Assembly (NCBI RefSeq): GCF_024622975.1
Contig: NZ_JANJZT010000008.1
Location: forward strand, 1 to 64,000
DNA length: 64,000 nt
Source of the DNA: Blautia caecimuris
Lineage (GTDB): Bacteria; Bacillota; Clostridia; Lachnospirales; Lachnospiraceae
Reading direction: 5' to 3'
The notes under the pieces are model-generated. The model saw only the letters and a list, made by a program, of their open reading frames with translations, did not search any database and had not been told where the DNA came from. Shown here in pieces: positions 14,762-23,374 of the stretch. Both the position numbers and the translations under genes were made by a program. Every line of letters begins with the position of its first letter. Within the stretch, counting starts at the first letter, position 1.

Positions 14762-16789
14762 ATGAAGAACAAATATCTGACAAAATATTTATGTATTACA
14801 TTGATTTCCGGTACAGTTCTGTCAAGTCCGGCGGCTGTAATGGCAGGCAGTGAAGGGACAGAGACTGCAGCGGATTTCGGAGACGGTTCAGGACAGGGAG
14901 AAACAGCTCCTGCGCCTACGGAAGCACCTGCCACACCTGCGCCTACAGTAGCTCCGGTACCGACAGAGGCACCTGCAACGCCTGCGCCGACAGAGGCTCC
15001 GAAGCCTACAGAAGCACCGCAGCCAACCGTGACGCCGGAACCGGAACCAACGGTAACACCGGAACCAGATCCGACAGTGACACCGCAGCCTTCACCGACA
15101 GTAACACCGGGGCCGGAACCAACCGTAACGCCTCAGCCAACCGTAACACCGGAACCGGATGAACAGGCAGTAAAAGCTCTGATTGCTGAGATTGATAAAC
15201 TTTCAAAGGAAAAGCTTACATTAAAGCATGAAAAAAAGCTGAAAGAGCTTCGTGAGATTTATGATGATTTTACAGAAGAAGAAAAGAAGCTTGTGACAAA
15301 TTACGATATTCTTGTAAAAATGGAAAAGAGAATGGAAGTTCTTAAAAAACAGGAAGGCAAGGATGATGATAAGACGGATTTTTCAGATGGTTCTGAAACA
15401 GGAAAGACAGGTACTCCGGTATATTACACAAGTATGGTATCCAATCTTCATGCAGGAAGAGAGTTTTATCTGGACAGTCTGAAAAATAATTATCAGCTTA
15501 CTTTTTCAGAGGATTTCGCTTCTGTGATGGATCAGATTGAAAGGGAATATAAAGAAAAGAATGGCCTGACAGATGCCAGTGATACCCGTGAAAACGGTCA
15601 GACGGCTTCTTCGGATTCCCTTCTGGTGAGAAACTGGCAGGATATTCTTGCTGTTTATGTTTATGAAGAGAGTCAGAGCGGCGTTAAGGAGTTTCAAATG
15701 GATTCCTCTTCAAAAAACAAACTGGCGGAAATTTTTGCAGAAATGAATCCGATCGTGAGAGATGAAGAGAATCCTTCTCATGTTTCCTATGGAAATTATC
15801 ATATTAATACTTACATAAAGAAAAACAAGATTCCTCAGGATCAGAGAGATATCCTTAAAAAATATGTGGAAACAGACTGCAAGCTTCTCTGTGCAGTTGT
15901 AACGGACGCAAAAGGCTTTGTGCGCCAGAGTGTCGGTGACGATGTTTCAGAGGAACGTGTAAATGTGATCACAGCAGCATATTCTCTGGTTGGAGAGGTG
16001 GGATATTTCTGGGGCGGCAAATCCACAGCCATCGGTAAGGATGCGAACTGGGGAAATGCAGAAAAGGTAGATGCGGCAGGAAGTCCAAGTACAGGAAGTA
16101 CAAGAGCCTACGGACTGGACTGCAGCGGATTTGTTACCTGGTCTGTGATCAATGGATATCTGAACCAGGGAATGCAGAGCAGCGTAGGAGACGGAACTTC
16201 TGAGCAATGGCTCAATGCCAATGTGGTCAGTGAAGAAGACGCTCAGCCTGGAGATCTGGTATTCCAGAGCGGACCGGAGGCGGGAAGCGACAACCATGTG
16301 GGTATTATCTGCGGTCAGACAGATGCAGGAGACTGGATCGCAGTACATTGTTCTTCCAGCAAAAACGGCGTTACAGTAGGAGAGGCTTACGGTGCAAGCT
16401 TCCGATATATCCGTCAGCCGGATTTTTATCCTACAGAGGAAGAACGGACTCAGATGCTCAGTGACGGAGCTTCTGCAGCAAACGTTTCAGCTCCTGAAAA
16501 ACTGGAACAGAATGGAACAGCAGAAGATCTTACTTCAGGCAGCGCTTCTGATGCTGTGTTAAATAGCGGCAGCAGCGACGAAATCTTTGTCTCTGATGAA
16601 GATGTAGAAGTGATTTTTGAGGATATGGAAGAGGATGAGCAGACTGTAGTGTCCGAAGAAGATCGGGAAACAGGCAATGTTGAGGTGACAGATACGCTTC
16701 AGGGAATCCTTGACCAGAATATTTCAGTTACTCAGAGTACCTCAAAGGCAGAGGAATTTGAGGATATAGAGGTTATTTTTGAAGACTGA
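14762..16789 (+). CDS. Secreted NlpC/P60 peptidoglycan hydrolase with Pro-rich stalk
   Basis: A 675-residue exported wall hydrolase. Residues 1-28 are a signal peptide ending AVMA. Residues about 45-135 are a Pro/Thr-rich stalk made of PTEAPATPAP and PTVTPEPEP repeats. Residues about 137-195 are charged and helical (coiled-coil-like). A linker domain follows, then the NlpC/P60 domain (about 395-545). The catalytic cysteine is in GLDCSGFV (about 454), the first histidine in DNHVGIIC (about 512) and a third polar residue in AVHCSSSKNG. The tail is acidic and repeats the phrase EVIFED. It likely cuts gamma-D-Glu-diamino-acid bonds in stem peptides during wall turnover. Confidence 0.88.
   Translation: MKNKYLTKYLCITLISGTVLSSPAAVMAGSEGTETAADFGDGSGQGETAPAPTEAPATPAPTVAPVPTEAPATPAPTEAPKPTEAPQPTVTPEPEPTVTPEPDPTVTPQPSPTVTPGPEPTVTPQPTVTPEPDEQAVKALIAEIDKLSKEKLTLKHEKKLKELREIYDDFTEEEKKLVTNYDILVKMEKRMEVLKKQEGKDDDKTDFSDGSETGKTGTPVYYTSMVSNLHAGREFYLDSLKNNYQLTFSEDFASVMDQIEREYKEKNGLTDASDTRENGQTASSDSLLVRNWQDILAVYVYEESQSGVKEFQMDSSSKNKLAEIFAEMNPIVRDEENPSHVSYGNYHINTYIKKNKIPQDQRDILKKYVETDCKLLCAVVTDAKGFVRQSVGDDVSEERVNVITAAYSLVGEVGYFWGGKSTAIGKDANWGNAEKVDAAGSPSTGSTRAYGLDCSGFVTWSVINGYLNQGMQSSVGDGTSEQWLNANVVSEEDAQPGDLVFQSGPEAGSDNHVGIICGQTDAGDWIAVHCSSSKNGVTVGEAYGASFRYIRQPDFYPTEEERTQMLSDGASAANVSAPEKLEQNGTAEDLTSGSASDAVLNSGSSDEIFVSDEDVEVIFEDMEEDEQTVVSEEDRETGNVEVTDTLQGILDQNISVTQSTSKAEEFEDIEVIFED
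14906..15165 (+). repeat. In-gene Pro/Thr codon repeats
   Basis: Within the NlpC/P60 gene, units encoding PTEAPATPAP and PTVTPEPEP-like blocks recur about 12 times with small changes. This is a protein-level stalk and could vary in length by slippage between strains. Confidence 0.75.
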
Positions 16790-16844
16790 CACGGAAGAGC
16801 TGACAGAGAAATCAGTCAGTTACTGTTTACACGCAGCGTAACAT

Positions 16845-16886
16845 ATGCCCATGCGGAAAAATGAAAGCCGCATGGGCATGATTTTT
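16845..16886 (+). terminator. Terminator between NlpC/P60 and transglutaminase-like genes
   Basis: ATGCCCATGCGG (16845-16856) pairs with CCGCATGGGCAT (16868-16879), followed by GATTTTTC. The upstream in-frame ATG for the next gene lies inside this stem, which argues against that start. Confidence 0.85.
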
Positions 16887-16901
16887 CAAAAGGAGAAACA
16901 A

Positions 16902-18146
16902 ATGAAAAAAAGGCGTTTTCCCAAGCTCCTTTTTCTGCTATTTCTGCTTCTGATCGTTGCCGGCCTTATATTCGGGATATCGCAGAAAGAGAGAACCGTA
17001 GGTGATCAGAAGGAAAAAACAGGGCTGGAACAGATGGCAGATGCAGCCAGAGCCGTGTTTGATCAGGAACCGGAACAGGTAAAAAAACTTCGGGAGCAGG
17101 AGACTGCGCAGACAGAGGAAGGTCATCAGGAATACTATTTTCAGCTTCTGAGAGATCAGGAAAAAGTTATTTACAGACAGATGCTCCAGGGTATCCGGGA
17201 GAGAAAAGAAGAATTTTATCTGACTTCTTCGGAGGATGAGGTGATCGACAGAGCATACCATGCTGTTCTGAAGGATCATCCAGAGCTTTTTTGGATCCAC
17301 AACAGGGAGGCTGTTTACCGGACCACGTATCCGGGAGAGGATTACAGCCTGTTTTCGCCCGGATATACTTATACGGACCAGGAAGTTCAGGAGATTCAGG
17401 CTGCCATGGAGCAGGGATATCAGGAAATGACTGCAATGATACCGGAAAATGCAGATGATTATGAAAAGGTCAAAACAGTTTATACATATCTGATCGATAC
17501 GACGGAGTATGTCTCATCTGATCATGACCAGAATCTGGCAGGAGTTTTCTGGAAAAAGCAGGCAGTGTGCGCCGGGTATGCAAGATCAGTCCAGTATTTT
17601 CTGGAAAGACTGGGGATCCCCTGCATTTATGTGGAGGGAAGCACAAAGGGCAGCACGGAGGGACATGCATGGAATATTGTGCTGCTTGACGGACAGTATT
17701 ATTATGTGGATGCCACAAATGGAGATCAGCCGGAATTTCTGGAAGGGGATGCGGTTCAGTTTGTGGAGCACAAAACAACTCTGTATGATTATCTCTGTCC
17801 GTTTCCTGATGAGTACCGGGAGATTTATACGGCATCAGAAGAATTTCCCGTACCGGAATGTACAGCAGTGGACAAAAATTTTTATGTGCTGAATCAGGGC
17901 TGTTTTGACACCTATGATACAGAAGCTCTTTACAGCTATTGTAAAATGCGTCTGGACAATGGCGCGGCTGTGGTGAGATTCAAATTCAGCACTCAGGAAG
18001 CGTATAATGAAGCTTACAGAGAATGGATACAGGAGAGTTATATTGATCGTGTGGCAGAGTATTATCTTCAGCTTTATGGGCTGGAGTCTGTGGAGTATCA
18101 TTACGGACTTCTGGAAAATATGAAAACCATGTATTTTATGTTCTGA
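16902..18146 (+). CDS. Membrane-anchored transglutaminase-like protease
   Basis: A 414-residue protein with an N-terminal transmembrane anchor (about residues 5-25) and a transglutaminase-like core. The catalytic triad is visible: cysteine in AVCAGYARSVQYFLERLGIP (about 223), histidine in EGHAWNIVLLDG (about 255) and aspartate in YYYVDATNGD (about 270). Before the core is a helical region rich in Glu/Gln, and after it a 130-residue C-terminal domain. Proteins of this type in Firmicutes act at the surface, as peptidases or cross-linkers; substrates are unknown. The ATG at 16902 follows AAGGAGAAACA. It is followed 28 bases later by a TMEM198-like gene, probably in one operon. Confidence 0.82.
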   Translation: MKKRRFPKLLFLLFLLLIVAGLIFGISQKERTVGDQKEKTGLEQMADAARAVFDQEPEQVKKLREQETAQTEEGHQEYYFQLLRDQEKVIYRQMLQGIRERKEEFYLTSSEDEVIDRAYHAVLKDHPELFWIHNREAVYRTTYPGEDYSLFSPGYTYTDQEVQEIQAAMEQGYQEMTAMIPENADDYEKVKTVYTYLIDTTEYVSSDHDQNLAGVFWKKQAVCAGYARSVQYFLERLGIPCIYVEGSTKGSTEGHAWNIVLLDGQYYYVDATNGDQPEFLEGDAVQFVEHKTTLYDYLCPFPDEYREIYTASEEFPVPECTAVDKNFYVLNQGCFDTYDTEALYSYCKMRLDNGAAVVRFKFSTQEAYNEAYREWIQESYIDRVAEYYLQLYGLESVEYHYGLLENMKTMYFMF

Positions 18147-18174
18147 CACATAACATAAAGGAGGAAAAAAGAGT

Positions 18175-19533
18175 ATGAACAGCATTCTGGATATCCTGCT
18201 GAGGGGAATGGATATGATAGAACGGTTCCGGTCAGCTTCAGCAGTAACAGACATACAGCTGATAGGATTTGGAATCCTGCTGGTATTTGGTGTGATAAAT
18301 TGTATTTTGGGGTACAGGCTTCTCCGTTTCTGGATGATGCTTTTTGCTTTTGTTATCGGAGCGGCACTTGGATATGGAGCCTCGTTTTTTATGGAGGTCA
18401 GTGATAATACAGTGCGGCTTGCGATCGGAGCCGGAGTAGGCGTTGTGCTGGCTGTTCTTGTATTTGTAAGTTATAAGGTGGGGATTTTTGTTCTGGGAGC
18501 AGGACTTGGCCTGGGAATTGCCGTTTATGTTCTTCACCCGACAACTTCTCTGATGTTTTTTATCTGTCTTCTTGCAGGAGCAGGACTGGGAACTCTTGCC
18601 ATGAAGTGGGCAAAAGAAGTGATCATTGTAGGAACCAGCCTTCTTGGCGGCGCAATGGCAGGAATGTCTCTGGCAAAGATCGGGGGACTGGCAGATTTTC
18701 CTTATGGGATAGGGCTCAGCGCAGCCTTTGCTGTTCTGGGTATGCTGATCCAGTTTGCGACAAACCGCAGCAGATATAAAGAGGATGAAGAAGAATATGA
18801 AGCTTCTGCCAGCCGGGGCAAAAAGGAACACCGCCGAGAGGAAGAATATGATCTGTACCCGGACATTGAAGAAGAAATGTATTATGAGTCTCCGGCAAGA
18901 AGAAAAAGAGTTCAGGAAGATGTGTTTGAGAAACATACAAAGGGACAGCCGACAGTCTCTGAAAAAAGAAATGAAAGAAGAAATGTTTCGGAAAAAAGAG
19001 ATTCTTCGGCAAGGAGAAATTATTCAGAAAACAGAAGTTCATCCAGAAGGCATACTCCGGTGGATATTCAGGTTGGGGAAAAAGACAGGAAACGCCGTAT
19101 TGTGGATGAGTACGGACTGGATCCGGACAAAACTATTGTGTATCGTCCAAGACGGACAAAGGATCCGGAGATTGATCTGCCCCTTGATTCTTATGCGTAC
19201 GATGATTCCTGCGGACGATCATCTTACAGTATGAATCCCGGAAGAAAAAAGACCTATACCATCCGGGTAGATCAGCCGGAACAGAAGAATCCGCAGGAAT
19301 TTTCTGATGAATTGGACGGATATTCCAACAGTTGGCGGGAAAGAGAATTTTATGCGGATCTGAAAGAAAAAGACAGATATGATTATTATGACGACCCCAT
19401 TGACGAGGATGAGCTTGATGAGGAAATCCTCAGAGAAATGATGGAAGAGGAAGACAGAGAAAGTATTCTTCCATGGAAGAAAATTACAGAAAGAAAGGTC
19501 GGAAAGGACAGACGAAATGGCAAAAGAGGCTAA
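18175..19533 (+). CDS. TMEM198/DUF4203-like membrane protein with charged tail
   Basis: A 452-residue protein in two parts. Residues about 25-205 contain seven hydrophobic helices rich in Gly and Ala (GAALGYGASFF, GAGVGVVLAVLVF, LLAGAGLGTLAM), as in the TMEM198/DUF4203 family. Residues 206-452 are a long, highly charged, probably disordered cytoplasmic tail with many EE, RR and DD runs. The family has no settled biochemical role in bacteria. The ATG follows AAAGGAGGAAAAAAGAGT. It overlaps the next gene (YbaK) by 17 bases, which suggests translational coupling. Confidence 0.75.
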   Translation: MNSILDILLRGMDMIERFRSASAVTDIQLIGFGILLVFGVINCILGYRLLRFWMMLFAFVIGAALGYGASFFMEVSDNTVRLAIGAGVGVVLAVLVFVSYKVGIFVLGAGLGLGIAVYVLHPTTSLMFFICLLAGAGLGTLAMKWAKEVIIVGTSLLGGAMAGMSLAKIGGLADFPYGIGLSAAFAVLGMLIQFATNRSRYKEDEEEYEASASRGKKEHRREEEYDLYPDIEEEMYYESPARRKRVQEDVFEKHTKGQPTVSEKRNERRNVSEKRDSSARRNYSENRSSSRRHTPVDIQVGEKDRKRRIVDEYGLDPDKTIVYRPRRTKDPEIDLPLDSYAYDDSCGRSSYSMNPGRKKTYTIRVDQPEQKNPQEFSDELDGYSNSWREREFYADLKEKDRYDYYDDPIDEDELDEEILREMMEEEDRESILPWKKITERKVGKDRRNGKRG

Positions 19534-19993
19534 GACAAACGCTATGAGGATGCTGGAAAGAAAAAAGATTTCCTATGAGGCATTTCCTTATGAGTGTGAT
19601 GAATTTATAGACGGGATCCACAGCGCGGATCTTGTGGGCGCTCCTTATGAGCAGTCCTTTAAAACTTTGGTAATGGAAGGAAAAAGCGGAGGGTATTACG
19701 TGTTCGTGGTACCGATCCAGAAAGAGGTTGACAGAAAAGCTGCGGCAAAGGCAGTTGGAGAAAAAACAGTGGACATGATCCATGTAAAGGATATCCTGAA
19801 GATCACAGGCTATGTAAGAGGCGGCTGCAGCCCTCTGGGAATGAAAAAAGCATATCCCACAGTATTTGATTCCTCAGCGGAAAGTTTTGAGGAAATTTAT
19901 ATAAGCGGCGGGCGTATCGGTCTGACTTTGAAGGTTCCGGTAAAAAGTCTTCTGGAAGTAACCCGGGGAAAAACGGCAGACATCACTTTGTAA
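19517..19993 (+). CDS. ybaK: Aminoacyl-tRNA deacylase YbaK/EbsC
   Basis: A 158-residue trans-editing protein of the YbaK family, which removes cysteine wrongly charged onto tRNA-Pro. Typical sequence marks are EQSFKTLVMEGKSGGYYVFV (with the conserved FKTL lysine), GYVRGGCSPLGMKKAYPTVF, and ISGGRIGLTLKV. Length and motifs are normal. The gene starts inside the end of the membrane-protein gene and ends in a two-way terminator. The link to the preceding gene is probably only positional. Confidence 0.92.
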   Translation: MAKEAKTNAMRMLERKKISYEAFPYECDEFIDGIHSADLVGAPYEQSFKTLVMEGKSGGYYVFVVPIQKEVDRKAAAKAVGEKTVDMIHVKDILKITGYVRGGCSPLGMKKAYPTVFDSSAESFEEIYISGGRIGLTLKVPVKSLLEVTRGKTADITL

Positions 19994-20011
19994 GTGGTGC
20001 CTGCCGTTTTT
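19969..20011. terminator. Bidirectional terminator between ybaK and ABC-F gene
   Basis: AAAAACGGCAG (19969-19979) pairs with CTGCCGTTTTT (20001-20011), with an inner CATCACTTTG/AAGTGGTG stem. A-run on the left and T-run on the right serve both convergent genes. It overlaps the ybaK stop. Confidence 0.88.
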
Positions 20012-20038
20012 GCAGTACAGATGAATGTTATAAAGTGT

Positions 20039-21679
20039 TTAGTTGTCGGAAGCGTCTTCCTCATTGATCTCAAATACATGACGTTTCTTTGCCATCTCGT
20101 CACTGGCAAGATACTCGTCGTAGGTTGTGATCTTGTCAATGAGTTTTCCGTCAGGGAGAATCTCCATGATACGGTTGGCTGTTGTCTGAACAAACTGATG
20201 GTCATGGGAGGTGAAAAGAATAACTCCCGGGAATTTGATCAGTCCGTTGTTCAGAGCAGTAATGGATTCCATATCCAGATGGTTGGTAGGCTCGTCCAGA
20301 ACAAGGATATTTGCGCCGGAGATCATCATCTTGGAAAGCAGACAGCGCACCTTTTCACCACCGGAAAGAACCTTGACGCGTTTTACTCCGTCCTCGCCCG
20401 GGAAAAGCATACGTCCCAGGAAGCCTCTGACATAGGTGGCGTCTTTGATCTCAGAATACTGGGTCAGCCAGTCTGTGATAGTCAGATCATTGTCAAATTC
20501 CTGAGTGCTGTCTTTTGGGAAATAAGCCTGGGAGGTTGTTACGCCCCACTTGTAATTTCCTTCATCCGGTTCCAGCTCTCCCATAAGAATGCGGAAGAAA
20601 GTGGTGATAGCCTGCTCGTTAGCGCCTACAAAGGCTACCTTGTCATCGTGTCCGAGGGTAAAGGAGATGTTGTCCAGGACCTTTACACCGTCAATTGTTT
20701 TGGAAAGGTTTTCCACCATAAGGACTTCGTTTCCGATCTCACGGTTTGGACGGAAGTCGATATAAGGATACTTACGGCTTGAAGGACGCATATCGTCAAG
20801 CTGGATTTTTTCCAGAGCACGTTTACGTGAAGTGGCCTGCTTGGACTTGGAGGCGTTGGCGCTGAAACGGGAGATAAACTCCTGCAGCTCCTTGATCTTT
20901 TCTTCTTTCTTTTTATTTGCTTCTTTCATCTGTTTAATAAGAAGCTGGCTGGATTCAAACCAGAAATCATAGTTTCCTGCATAAAGCTGGATCTTGCCGT
21001 AGTCAATGTCGGCAGTGTGAGTGCAGACCTTATTAAGGAAATAACGGTCATGGGAAACTACGATGATCGTATTGTCAAAGTTGATCAGGAATTCTTCCAG
21101 CCACTCAATAGCAGGAAGATCCAGGTGGTTGGTAGGCTCATCCAGAAGAAGGATGTCCGGGTTGCCGAAAAGCGCCTGAGCCAGAAGAACCTTGACTTTC
21201 TGGCTTCCTGTAAGGTCAGACATCTGTGAATAATGGAATTCTGTTTCGATGCCCAGACCGTTCAGAAGGGTTGCGGCGTCAGATTCTGCTTCCCATCCGT
21301 TCATTTCCGCAAATTCACCTTCCAGCTCGCTGGCGCGGATGCCGTCTTCATCTGTAAAGTCTTCCTTTGCATATATGGCTTCTTTTTCCTTCATAATCTC
21401 ATACAGTCTGGAATTTCCCATAATAACTGTATCCAGAACAGGATAGGAGTCGTATTTAAAGTGATCCTGCTGCAGGAAAGAAAGACGCTGTCCCGGTGTG
21501 ATCACAATGTCGCCGTTGGTGGGCTCAAGCTGTCCGGACAGGATCTTCAGAAAAGTAGATTTTCCTGCGCCGTTGGCGCCAATGAGACCGTAGCAGTTTC
21601 CTTCTGTAAATTTGATGTTGACATCTTCAAACAGGGCTTTTTTTCCAACCCTCAGAGTGATGTTATTTGCTGAAATCAT
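20039..21679 (-). CDS. ABC-F family ATPase (YkpA/YbiT-like)
   Basis: A 546-residue soluble protein with two ATP-binding domains and no membrane part, as in ABC-F ribosome-associated factors. Domain 1 has Walker A GANGAGKST (about 35-43), signature LTGSQKVKVLLAQAL and Walker B LLLDEPTNHLD. A charged linker (KKKEEKIKELQEF) follows. Domain 2 has signature LSGGEKVRCLLSKM and Walker B ILVLDEPTNHLD. Its Walker A is degenerate, reading VGANEQAITTFF, so the usual lysine is isoleucine. Such factors help stalled or starting ribosomes and some give antibiotic resistance. It is convergent with ybaK. Confidence 0.9.
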   Translation of the reverse strand: MISANNITLRVGKKALFEDVNIKFTEGNCYGLIGANGAGKSTFLKILSGQLEPTNGDIVITPGQRLSFLQQDHFKYDSYPVLDTVIMGNSRLYEIMKEKEAIYAKEDFTDEDGIRASELEGEFAEMNGWEAESDAATLLNGLGIETEFHYSQMSDLTGSQKVKVLLAQALFGNPDILLLDEPTNHLDLPAIEWLEEFLINFDNTIIVVSHDRYFLNKVCTHTADIDYGKIQLYAGNYDFWFESSQLLIKQMKEANKKKEEKIKELQEFISRFSANASKSKQATSRKRALEKIQLDDMRPSSRKYPYIDFRPNREIGNEVLMVENLSKTIDGVKVLDNISFTLGHDDKVAFVGANEQAITTFFRILMGELEPDEGNYKWGVTTSQAYFPKDSTQEFDNDLTITDWLTQYSEIKDATYVRGFLGRMLFPGEDGVKRVKVLSGGEKVRCLLSKMMISGANILVLDEPTNHLDMESITALNNGLIKFPGVILFTSHDHQFVQTTANRIMEILPDGKLIDKITTYDEYLASDEMAKKRHVFEINEEDASDN

Positions 21680-21751
21680 AAAGTACCTCTTTTCTTCGTT
21701 ACGGTTTCGGTTTTACATTTTATCAGGATGCTGTTTTTGCAGCTCATTCCC

Positions 21752-21779
21752 ATTGTACCGTAAAGTCTGGATTTTGCAA
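21752..21779 (-). promoter_or_regulatory. Promoter for ABC-F gene
   Basis: On the minus strand: TTGCAA (21779-21774), 16-base spacer, TACAAT (21757-21752). Confidence 0.6.
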
Positions 21780-21790
21780 GAGTTATTTTC

Positions 21791-21819
21791 TTGAAAAATC
21801 AACAGGACACTGCTATAAT
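21791..21819 (+). promoter_or_regulatory. Promoter for CcdA-like gene
   Basis: TTGAAA (21791-21796), 17-base spacer, TATAAT (21814-21819). A near-consensus vegetative promoter 64 bases before the chosen ATG; it lies back-to-back with the ABC-F promoter. Confidence 0.75.
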
Positions 21820-21883
21820 CAACTTTTAAAAGGAAATGAACAGAAAATATGGCTGTATTTCTATAGAAGGGAGATAGTTGTTT

Positions 21884-22573
21884 ATGACTGAAATCATAAA
21901 TACGCTTACAGAGATGATGACACAAAATCTCTGGGCAGCGCCTGTGCTGAGTCTTGTGGCAGGGATCCTTACCTCTTTTACCCCCTGCTCTCTTGCCTCG
22001 GTACCCATGCTGCTGGCCTGTGTGGGGGCTGTGGAAGCAGACCGCAAAAAAGCAGTCTGCCTGTCGCTTTCCATGGCCTCGGGAATGGCAGTGACTTTTG
22101 GTATTTTTGGCTCAGTGGCATCCTTTATCGGACATCGGATGCATGAGGCAGGGCACTGGTGGACAATTCTTATGGGAATTCTTATGATACTGATGGCTCT
22201 TCAGGTATTTGGCGTCATCAGTCTGATTCCCCATATCCACATATCAGAGCACATGACGAAAAAAGGTTACATCGGCGCATTTTTTACAGGAGCTCTGGGC
22301 GGCGTGTTTGCTTCCCACTGTGCGATCCCGGTAATGGTTGCCCTGCTGGCGCTTGTTGCGGAGCTGGGGCAGAATGCCTGGTGGGGCGTTTTGCTTATGG
22401 TGCTTTATGCGGTGGGTCACAGTGTGCTTCTGGTAGGAACGGGGATCGGCTACAGTTATGTGGACCGGGCAATAAAAAATCCCAGATATGCCGCCGCGGG
22501 AGTATGGCTCAGAAGAATACTGGGCGTTGTGATCCTGGCTTTTGGTATTCTGTTGATCTTTGCAGAAAAATAG
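21884..22573 (+). CDS. CcdA/DsbD-type thiol-disulfide membrane protein
   Basis: A 229-residue protein with six transmembrane helices of the DsbD beta-domain/CcdA family, which carries electrons from cytoplasmic thioredoxin to the outer face. The two redox cysteines are visible in SFTPCSLASVPML (helix 1) and ASHCAIPVMVALL (helix 4), each in the family's Pro/Gly context. The ATG at 21884 follows AAGGGAG; a TTG six bases earlier is too close to this site. The next gene is an Rrf2 regulator with its own promoter. No cytochrome c genes are near, so a role in supplying reductant to exported thiol proteins or iron-sulfur work is more likely. Confidence 0.85.
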   Translation: MTEIINTLTEMMTQNLWAAPVLSLVAGILTSFTPCSLASVPMLLACVGAVEADRKKAVCLSLSMASGMAVTFGIFGSVASFIGHRMHEAGHWWTILMGILMILMALQVFGVISLIPHIHISEHMTKKGYIGAFFTGALGGVFASHCAIPVMVALLALVAELGQNAWWGVLLMVLYAVGHSVLLVGTGIGYSYVDRAIKNPRYAAAGVWLRRILGVVILAFGILLIFAEK

Positions 22574-22615
22574 CAGATTATTATTGCATCTAATACAGGG
22601 TATTTTTAAAAATTG

Positions 22616-22644
22616 TTGAATTTTTACAAACAAATTGCTATAAT
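22616..22644 (+). promoter_or_regulatory. Promoter for Rrf2 regulator
   Basis: TTGAAT (22616-22621), 17-base spacer, TATAAT (22639-22644). About 110 bases of leader follow before the ATG. Confidence 0.72.
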
Positions 22645-22755
22645 TGGGAACATAGCATTCCGGTAGTAAGCTGCCAAGGAAATATTCAGAAAAACTGCAG
22701 GCTTTGATCAGTGACAGCAGCGACGGACATAAGAGACAGTAGAGAGGGAAAAGAT

Positions 22756-23163
22756 ATGTTGATTACAAGAGAATGTGATTATGCAGTACGAGTGATCCGC
22801 GCACTTTCAGGTGCGGAGCGGCTCAGTGTCGGAGAAATCTGTGAGCGTGAGGAGATTACAGCGCCTTTTGCTTACAAAATCCTGAAAAAACTTCAGAAAG
22901 CAAAGCTCGTCAGAGGCTACAGAGGAGTCCATGGAGGTTATTCCATGAACCGGACGCCGGGGGAGATCACGCTGTTTGATATTTATACAGCCATTGATCC
23001 GGAACTTATGATCATAGAATGTATGGATCCCCAGTATCACTGCGTCAGAGATAACAGGGATAAAACGCCCTGCCTTGTTCACAGAGAGCTTGTGGAGATC
23101 CAGAAAGAGCTGTGGAAGCTTTTTCAGCGTAAAACTCTTCAGGAACTTTTCGACAGTATGTGA
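22756..23163 (+). CDS. Rrf2-family transcriptional regulator
   Basis: A 135-residue Rrf2/IscR-type regulator. The N-terminal winged helix begins MLITRECDYAVRVIRALSG, with GVHGGYSMNRTPGEITLFDI as the wing. Three cysteines (IIECMD, YHCVRD, KTPCLVHRE) sit in the loop where IscR, NsrR and related proteins hold an iron-sulfur cluster. It therefore probably senses iron-sulfur status, oxygen or NO. The ATG at 22756 is chosen; a GTG at 22711 in frame has no ribosome site. The gene lies upstream of PFOR, an oxygen-sensitive iron-sulfur enzyme that could be a target, but this is inference. Confidence 0.88.
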   Translation: MLITRECDYAVRVIRALSGAERLSVGEICEREEITAPFAYKILKKLQKAKLVRGYRGVHGGYSMNRTPGEITLFDIYTAIDPELMIIECMDPQYHCVRDNRDKTPCLVHRELVEIQKELWKLFQRKTLQELFDSM

Positions 23164-23224
23164 CTGTGCGGACAGAGTGAAATCAATTGAAGCTGCTGAT
23201 GTAAGCAGTCAGGATAAATAAAAA

Positions 23225-23347
23225 GGGAGCGGTCTGCTTCAGGCGCGTATTATGGCACGGAAAGGGCAAAATGCTGTCACCGAAGGTGAACAGGAATGTA
23301 TTTTGCCCAGGCTGCTGTGAAGGGCGCGGACAGGAGCCGCTCCTTTG
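23225..23347 (+). repeat. Structured intergenic repeat, copy A (candidate RNA element)
   Basis: This 123-base element fills most of the Rrf2-PFOR gap. GGAGCGG (23226-23232) closes with CCGCTCC (23337-23343). Inside, GGGCAAAAT (23264-23272) pairs perfectly with ATTTTGCCC (23300-23308), capped by a hairpin CACC GAA GGTG. The 61-base core (23263-23323) aligns without gaps to the minus strand of 50354-50414, with 48 identical bases. The tail TCCTTTGTTG resembles a weak terminator. The PFOR promoter lies after it, so it is not part of the PFOR leader. It may be an independent small RNA or a mobile repeat. Confidence 0.55.
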
Positions 23348-23374
23348 TTGTATGCAAAAAAATCCAGAATCCGG

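Noticed and set aside
14906-15165. CRISPR array or intergenic tandem repeat
   Set aside because: It is in-frame coding sequence for the Pro/Thr stalk of the NlpC/P60 protein.
23225-23347. SRP RNA, 6S RNA or a known riboswitch
   Set aside because: The SRP core (GGAAGNNAGCA-type loop) is absent, the fold is too short for 6S RNA, and no glycine, c-di-GMP, cobalamin or THF core is present. The promoter of PFOR also lies downstream, so it is not a PFOR leader.
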